A stretch of 64,000 nt of DNA from Callipepla californica brunnescens (Eukaryota; Chordata; Aves; Galliformes; Odontophoridae): NCBI GenBank assembly GCA_023055505.1, contig JALIRH010000001.1, positions 99,976,283-100,040,282 of the forward strand, in the 5' to 3' direction. This document shows, in pieces, positions 58,985 through 64,000 of the stretch (the first letter of the stretch is position 1; the number at the start of each line of letters is the position of its first letter). The position numbers and the translations under genes were made by a program. The notes beneath the pieces were generated by a model. It did no database searches. It was not told the DNA's origin and worked only from the letters and a program-made list of their open reading frames with translations.

Positions 58985-60010
58985 CTAAACTATACCAATC
59001 TGCTGGACTTCTAAAATGTCATCCCTGGCTGGGTGGATGAAGAAAGATCAGTGGATGTAGTCTACCTTGATTTCAGCAAGCCATTTGATAATCTCTCCCA
59101 CAACATCCTTATAACAAAGCTGAGGAATTGTGGAATAGATGAGTGGACAGTGAGGTGGGTTGAGAACTGGCTGACTGGCAGAGCTTAGAGGGTTGTGATC
59201 GGTGGCACAGAGTCCAGTTGGAGGCCTGTATCTAGTGATGTTTCTCAGGAGTTGATGCTGGGTCTGGTCCTGTTCAACATCTTCATCAGTGACCTTAGTC
59301 ATTGACCCTAGTGTCCACCCTCAGCAAGTTTGTTGATGATACAAAGTTGGGAATAATGGCTGACACACCAAAAGGCTGTGCTGCCATTCAGCAAGACTTG
59401 GACAGTCTGGAGAGTTGGGCAGAGAGGTTTCAGATGAGATTCAACAAAAGTATGTATAGAGTCTTGCACCTAGGGAGGAATAACCATATGCACCGGTACA
59501 GGTTGAGGGATGACCTGCTGGAGAGGAGCTCTGAGGAGAGGGACCTGGGTGTGCTGTTGGAATGACAGGTTGGCCATGAGCCAGTAGTAGTAGTGTGCCA
59601 TGGTGGTCAAGAAGGCCAATGGCATCCTGGAGTGCGTTTAAAAGGGCATAGCCAGCAGGTCAAGGGGGGTGAGGCCTCACTTGGAGTACTGGGTCCAGTT
59701 CCCATGACAAGGAAGGGGCAAGGCCAGACTCTTTTCAGTGGTGTGCAGTGATAAGACAAGGGAAAATGACTAAAAACTGAAGCACAGGAAGTTCTGCAGT
59801 AATGTGCGTTAAGAACTTCTTCACAGTAAGGGTGATGGAGCACTGGAACAGGTTGCCCAGAGAGATTGTTGAGTCTCCTTCTCTGGAGATATTCCAGACC
59901 TGCCTGGACGCCTACCTGTGCGACCTGGTCTGGGGAGCTGCTTTGGCAGGGGAAATGATCTCTAGAGGTCCCTTCCAACCCCTCCATTTCCATGATTTTG
60001 TGATTCTGTG
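58985..60010 (+). mobile_element. CR1 LINE ORF2 3' half with intact 3' tail, plus strand
   Basis: This is the clearest plus-strand CR1. Reading order: VDVVYLDFSKPFDNLSHNIL (near 59055), [12 protein letters not shown] (near 59145), VLFNIFISDL, FVDD box (59329-59340; the usual Ala is Val), QQDLDSLESWA, VLHLGRNN, LLERSSEERDLGVL (near 59515), then frameshifts. It ends with VMEHWNRLPREIVESPSLEIF (near 59835) and the tail GATTTTGTGATTCTGTG. Stops and frameshifts (for example near 59189 and 59305) show it is dead. The part after about 59690 lacks some ORF2 sequence. Confidence 0.9.
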
Positions 60011-61302
60011 AAACAAATTAGGTGGTGGCAAAGAATGCAAAAATGCAATTGCATGGAAGATTCCACTGTCTCCAGGATTAGGCAGTAGGTGAAAGAGATT
60101 GTAGAGGGCTAGTCAGATACCCTACTGCACTTTCGACATTAACCATAAGCATGTAGAATTTCATGTTACACAGTAATATTTTAAAATGAAGACTATTCAA
60201 AAAATGTATTTTAAGAGAAATTTTTGTGCAATTATCCCAGTATTTTACAAGAGATATTGCACTAAAAAACAAGCTTTATGCCTTTGCTTTCTGAGTATAA
60301 ACATCTTCATATTTTCAAATATAAAATCATCATTCAAGTAATATTATTTTTATTTAAATAGACATTTAAGAAATTTAAAACAGATGGTTTCCACGAAATT
60401 AATAAATAATTAAGGCAAATCTGTATACTTGTCACAAACTCCGTATTAAGAGTTAAGAGGAAGTAGACAGCCTTCTGACAGATCAGTCCCTTTTTTATAG
60501 CTAAAGGTAAAGAGTTCTTTTTGGTGTGCTTTTTTTTTCTTTTTAATGCTTAATATTCTTTTCAAGTTTACCTGATCAAAACAGAAACTAAAAAATGCTG
60601 CCAGGTAACTTACACTGGTAATAATCATAACCTTTAATCACAGATAAAAAGAATGATAGAATGCTGTTCAATTAGAATATGCAAGCTTGGTATATGAGAG
60701 ACTTTATTGTGTTTCAGGGAATTTTATACACTGATCTCATTTTAAATTAAAATAACTGATTGAACTTCTCAAACTGGTCACTAGCAGAGCATTGTCAGCA
60801 GACCTGGACAATGACCCCTAAGTTCTGTAGTACTGCTATTGTTAATAACTGAACTTGTTTGTTAAGATCTGTATTAAATGTTATATTAAGATCAAATATT
60901 AAAGAGGATTACTGCTATAAACCATATTAATTAAGAAAAAAACAAAAACATCAGAGCTGTATTCATTAAGGATTTTTGCAACAGAAATAGCTACATATGC
61001 ATCTGTGTGTGTTTTGATAAATCCCTAAGACCTCTACCATGCAAAAGCTTACAGTAAGATCTTTGAAAGTATCTAAGGAAATCAGCTAGACAACTTTCAT
61101 GAGCAAAATAAAAGTAAATTTGGATTCATTTTGTAAATCTCACTAACACAGGCATGTCTAGTATTACTTGTCTTAAATATATGTAATTGTATGAATATAT
61201 ATATCGATATAAACTTTCAAAACTATATATTAACAAAGCAATTAACTTGTTTGATTAAAATATTAATAAATGCATAAATATTTAAATTATGATGGACATT
61301 AG
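60011..61302. other. AT-rich non-coding DNA
   Basis: No element recognised. It contains short (TA)n runs near 61196-61204 and T-tracts near 60531. Confidence 0.5.
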
Positions 61303-61935
61303 AATAATAGAATCATTAGAGTTGGAAGGGGTCTTGAAAGACAATCTAGTCCAACTGCCCTGCAGTGAATATCCACAGGTAGATCAGATTGCTCAAAGGC
61401 TGGTGCAGCTTGACTTCGAATGTCTCTAGGGATGGGTCTTCCACGTTACTTCTAATCTAAATCTCTCCCCTTTTACTTTGAAACCATTTTCTCTTGTCCT
61501 GTCACAACAGACCTGATAAACAAACTCAGTCCCCTGCCTTCTTATAGCACCCCTTTAGGTAATTAAAGGCTGCTATTAGGTCTCCCTGGAGCCTTTTCTT
61601 CTCCAGGCTAAACAGCCCCAATACTCTTAGCCTGTCCCCACAGGGAAGGTGTTCCACACCTCAAATCATATTTGTGACCCTCCTTTTAATGTGCTCCAAC
61701 ATATCTTTTCTGTACTTAGGACTTCACATCTGGGCACAGTACTCTAGGTGAGGTGAGATCTAACCAGTACAGAGTAAAGAGGCAAGATCACCTCCCTCAA
61801 CCTGCTGCCCACAATTCTTTTGATGCAACCCAGGATACAGTTGACTTTCTGGTCTGTGAAGGCTGATTGCTGGCTCATGTCCAGCTCACCATCCACCAAT
61901 ACCCCAAGGCCTTTTCTGCAGAGCCATACTCTGTC
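61303..61935 (-). mobile_element. CR1 LINE 3' part, minus strand
   Basis: The left edge GAATAATAGAATCATTAGAG is the CR1 tail, then GTTGGAAGGGGTCTTGAAAG. It runs rightward through the ORF2 terminus (minus-strand frame 61744-62139 includes [54 protein letters not shown]). The match stops at about 61935, where a plus-strand CR1 starts, so the two meet at their truncated 5' ends. Confidence 0.85.
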
Positions 61936-62318
61936 TATATTGGTACCAGCACTATTTAATGTCTTCATTGGTGGCATGAACAGAGCGACTCTGTGCATCT
62001 TCGGCAAGTCTGTTGATGACTCCAACTGTGTGGTATAGTAGACAAGCTTGAAAGAAGGGATGTCATGCAGAGAAACCTTGACAGTCTTGAGTTTGGAGGC
62101 CTTTGTGAAACTCATGGAATTCAGTAAGGCCACGTGCAAGGTCCTGCACTTCTTTTAAGTCAAGTGCAAGCACAAATACAGGCAAGTGAATTGAGAGCAG
62201 CACTGAGGAACAGTTTGGAGGTGTCTGTTGATAAGAAGCTGTATTTTATCCAGCAATGTGTGATTTAGAGGATCTTTAAAGTCCCTTCCAACCAGAACCA
62301 TTTTATGATTTATGATAA
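61936..62318 (+). mobile_element. CR1 LINE fragment with 3' tail, plus strand, internally deleted
   Basis: The plus strand starts in the RT region (TTGGTACCAGCACTATTTAA; LFNVFIGG-like), passes a degenerate FxDD box (SVDD, 62009-62020) and reaches AAGTGCAAGCACAAATACAG. At about 62265 it jumps to the CR1 3' end (CTTTAAAGTCCCTTCCAACC, then ATTTTATGATTTATGATA). Several hundred bases between these points are missing. Confidence 0.8.
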
Positions 62319-64000
62319 TTATACTGAGATTTGGCTTAGTATACAGAAGAAACTCATCTCCAAGGCACAATAAACAATATCAGGACAACAAAAGTTTCAG
62401 AAGGAGGCATAAAATGACAAAATATGTGAAATAAAGGAATAATTCTGTTAATTTTTGTTTTCTGAAGCAAGTCAATACATTGCTCAGCCATCATCATGCA
62501 ATGATGGAAGTGCATGAACTGATATTCTATAAGATAGAGATATTGAGATATTGACAAGAGACATGCTTCAAGTATTGTGCTTGTTAGATGTCAGTATATC
62601 TGATTATAGATTTCTCAGTGCACTTTCATCTCTTGCACAAGCATTCCCACATGTCTGGCCCTGACTCTACATCATTTATTTTATTTTATTTTATTTTATT
62701 TTATTTTATTTTATTTTATTTTATTTTATTTTATTTTATTTTATTTTATTTTATTCTAGTTCTGTTTCAGCTTTTTTCATCCACTACAGTTTATTTCTTT
62801 GCTGAGCAGTGGCAATATAAAAGAAAAAGGATACTCAATCGTGTATGTTCTACATAGATTTTCTCCTGCTCCATAAGATCAAATGATATCTATCTTTCCT
62901 GAAGAATTTTTCAATGATTACAAGGGCTGAGACTGTATCATTCTGTGTTATGTCCTGACCTTTGTATTGCTTACAGTAGGTGTGCTATGAAGCTTTTTGT
63001 GGCATATGTTTTTGAAGATGTAAAGAAAATGTTTGTAAGGGCTTTCCACTTTCAAATACTTATAAAAGGACAAATAATATGCATAGAACTGGAAACAGTG
63101 TTTTAGAAAATCCCACACAATGTGTATTAAAGACCTCTTAGATTTTTATGTCATCTTTCTGTATGAATAGAAGAGAATTCTTCTTTAGCTACGTTGCTCA
63201 TACGAGACAGATGACCAATGGATAATGACATGAAATTTCTTGGCTTAACCATTTTTATACTAGATGACACTAAGACAAAAGAAGGATATCATAATCTGGA
63301 AATGAAATAAATATGACACTAAAAAGAAAAGAAATGTGAATGTTTATCAATGCCTAATAGCTGGTATACCTAACAAAAAGATGTTTTCAGTTTTATTCTG
63401 CCTTAAGTGTAAACTTCGGTCATTGAATGTTGTTGTCAGTATTTCTATGTTCCAAAAGGCATTCTTTTCTATACTAGTCTACACATTCCTTATGTATATA
63501 TCTATGTATGTTAATAAATAAAAATAACAAGTCTGAAAAACATACACATTCACATAAGCATGCACAATACTTATTCTGTAATAATGTATTTTGTAAAAAT
63601 ACACTATAATTAGGTTTTAGTAAATTATTTTCTAGAAAGGAAATTTAACTGCTGCTGTGGTACAGACAGAATCGAGCTCAGAAAACACTTATATTTCATA
63701 TTTTTTTGTTTTGATATTAGATGCTACTTATAACTACATGTCAGAAGTGAAAGTATATCAACATCTGCAAGGTGTTCTTTACATCCTCAGAATGATTTTA
63801 ATTCTGCTTGCTAGATCATCAAATTACCTGCTTCTCTATCTCTGTCTTTGTGATTCTCCCCTTCTATTTTCTTCTCTTTACATATAATATTAGAAAATCA
63901 AATCTGTTTAATAATGATGTTACATTGTGAATCAGTTGAGGTAATGTAGTAAAATTGAATTACTGGAAGCATTTTTTAGTCTTAAATTTCAGCTATTCAA
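62319..64000. other. AT-rich non-coding DNA with a TTTTA array
   Basis: Besides the array at 62675-62755 nothing is recognised. The plus-strand frame at 62588-62857 is simply the array translated (repeated FILFY). Confidence 0.5.
62675..62755. repeat. (TTTTA)n pentanucleotide array
   Basis: About sixteen near-perfect TTTTA units, the largest microsatellite in the window. Lacking visible interruptions, it is likely length-variable. Confidence 0.95.

Noticed and set aside
62588..62857. 89-codon frame with repeated FILFY
   Set aside because: It is the TTTTA array translated.
1..64000. Bacterial-type features: operons, Shine-Dalgarno sites, CRISPR arrays, rho-independent terminators
   Set aside because: The CR1, ERV LTR and mariner content shows a vertebrate nuclear genome, and no regularly spaced repeats are present.

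Overview
The window is vertebrate nuclear DNA, A+T-rich and CpG-poor, and almost certainly from a bird. The main evidence is at least thirteen CR1 LINE fragments, several still ending in the typical ATTCTATG-type octamer tail. There are also avian ERV long terminal repeats, an LTR laid out like those of avian alpharetroviruses, and two non-autonomous mariners of the kind I know from chicken (Galluhop / Mariner1_GG). Together these favour a galliform. That order-level call rests on remembered repeat families, not on a search.

I find no host protein-coding gene, tRNA, rRNA or CRISPR array. The longest open frames are 60-155 codons. Those that look like protein are CR1 reverse-transcriptase pieces or a mariner transposase remnant. 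The window is best read as intergenic or deep-intronic gene desert.

Layout. 1-8.6 kb: AT-rich DNA with one minus-strand ERV LTR (1.4-2.0 kb) and a small coding-like island (2.85-3.04 kb). 8.64-10.2 kb: a nested block, where a CR1 is split by a complete solo LTR with a 5-bp target duplication and is followed by another LTR fragment. 12.5-13.4, 21.4-22.6, 27.9-29.75 and 33.8-34.6 kb: CR1 copies, the last one invaded by a piece of the 8.7-kb LTR family. 35.1-38.9 kb: LTR cluster with three same-strand copies of one family and an alpharetrovirus-like solo LTR (6-bp target duplication). 45.2 and 58.3 kb: mariner copies in opposite orientation. 47.6-49.5, 54.4-55.5, 59.0-60.0 and 61.3-62.3 kb: more CR1. 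Microsatellites are scattered; the largest is a TTTTA array at 62.7 kb. The stretches between are unique-looking AT-rich sequence, a few of which could be conserved regulatory DNA.

No genes work together here. The biology visible is the insertion, nesting and decay of transposable elements. I looked for a novel system and did not find one. The best leads are the two solo LTRs with clear target-site duplications, the nested insertions, the repeated internal deletions in CR1 copies, and several repeat-free blocks to test for deep conservation.
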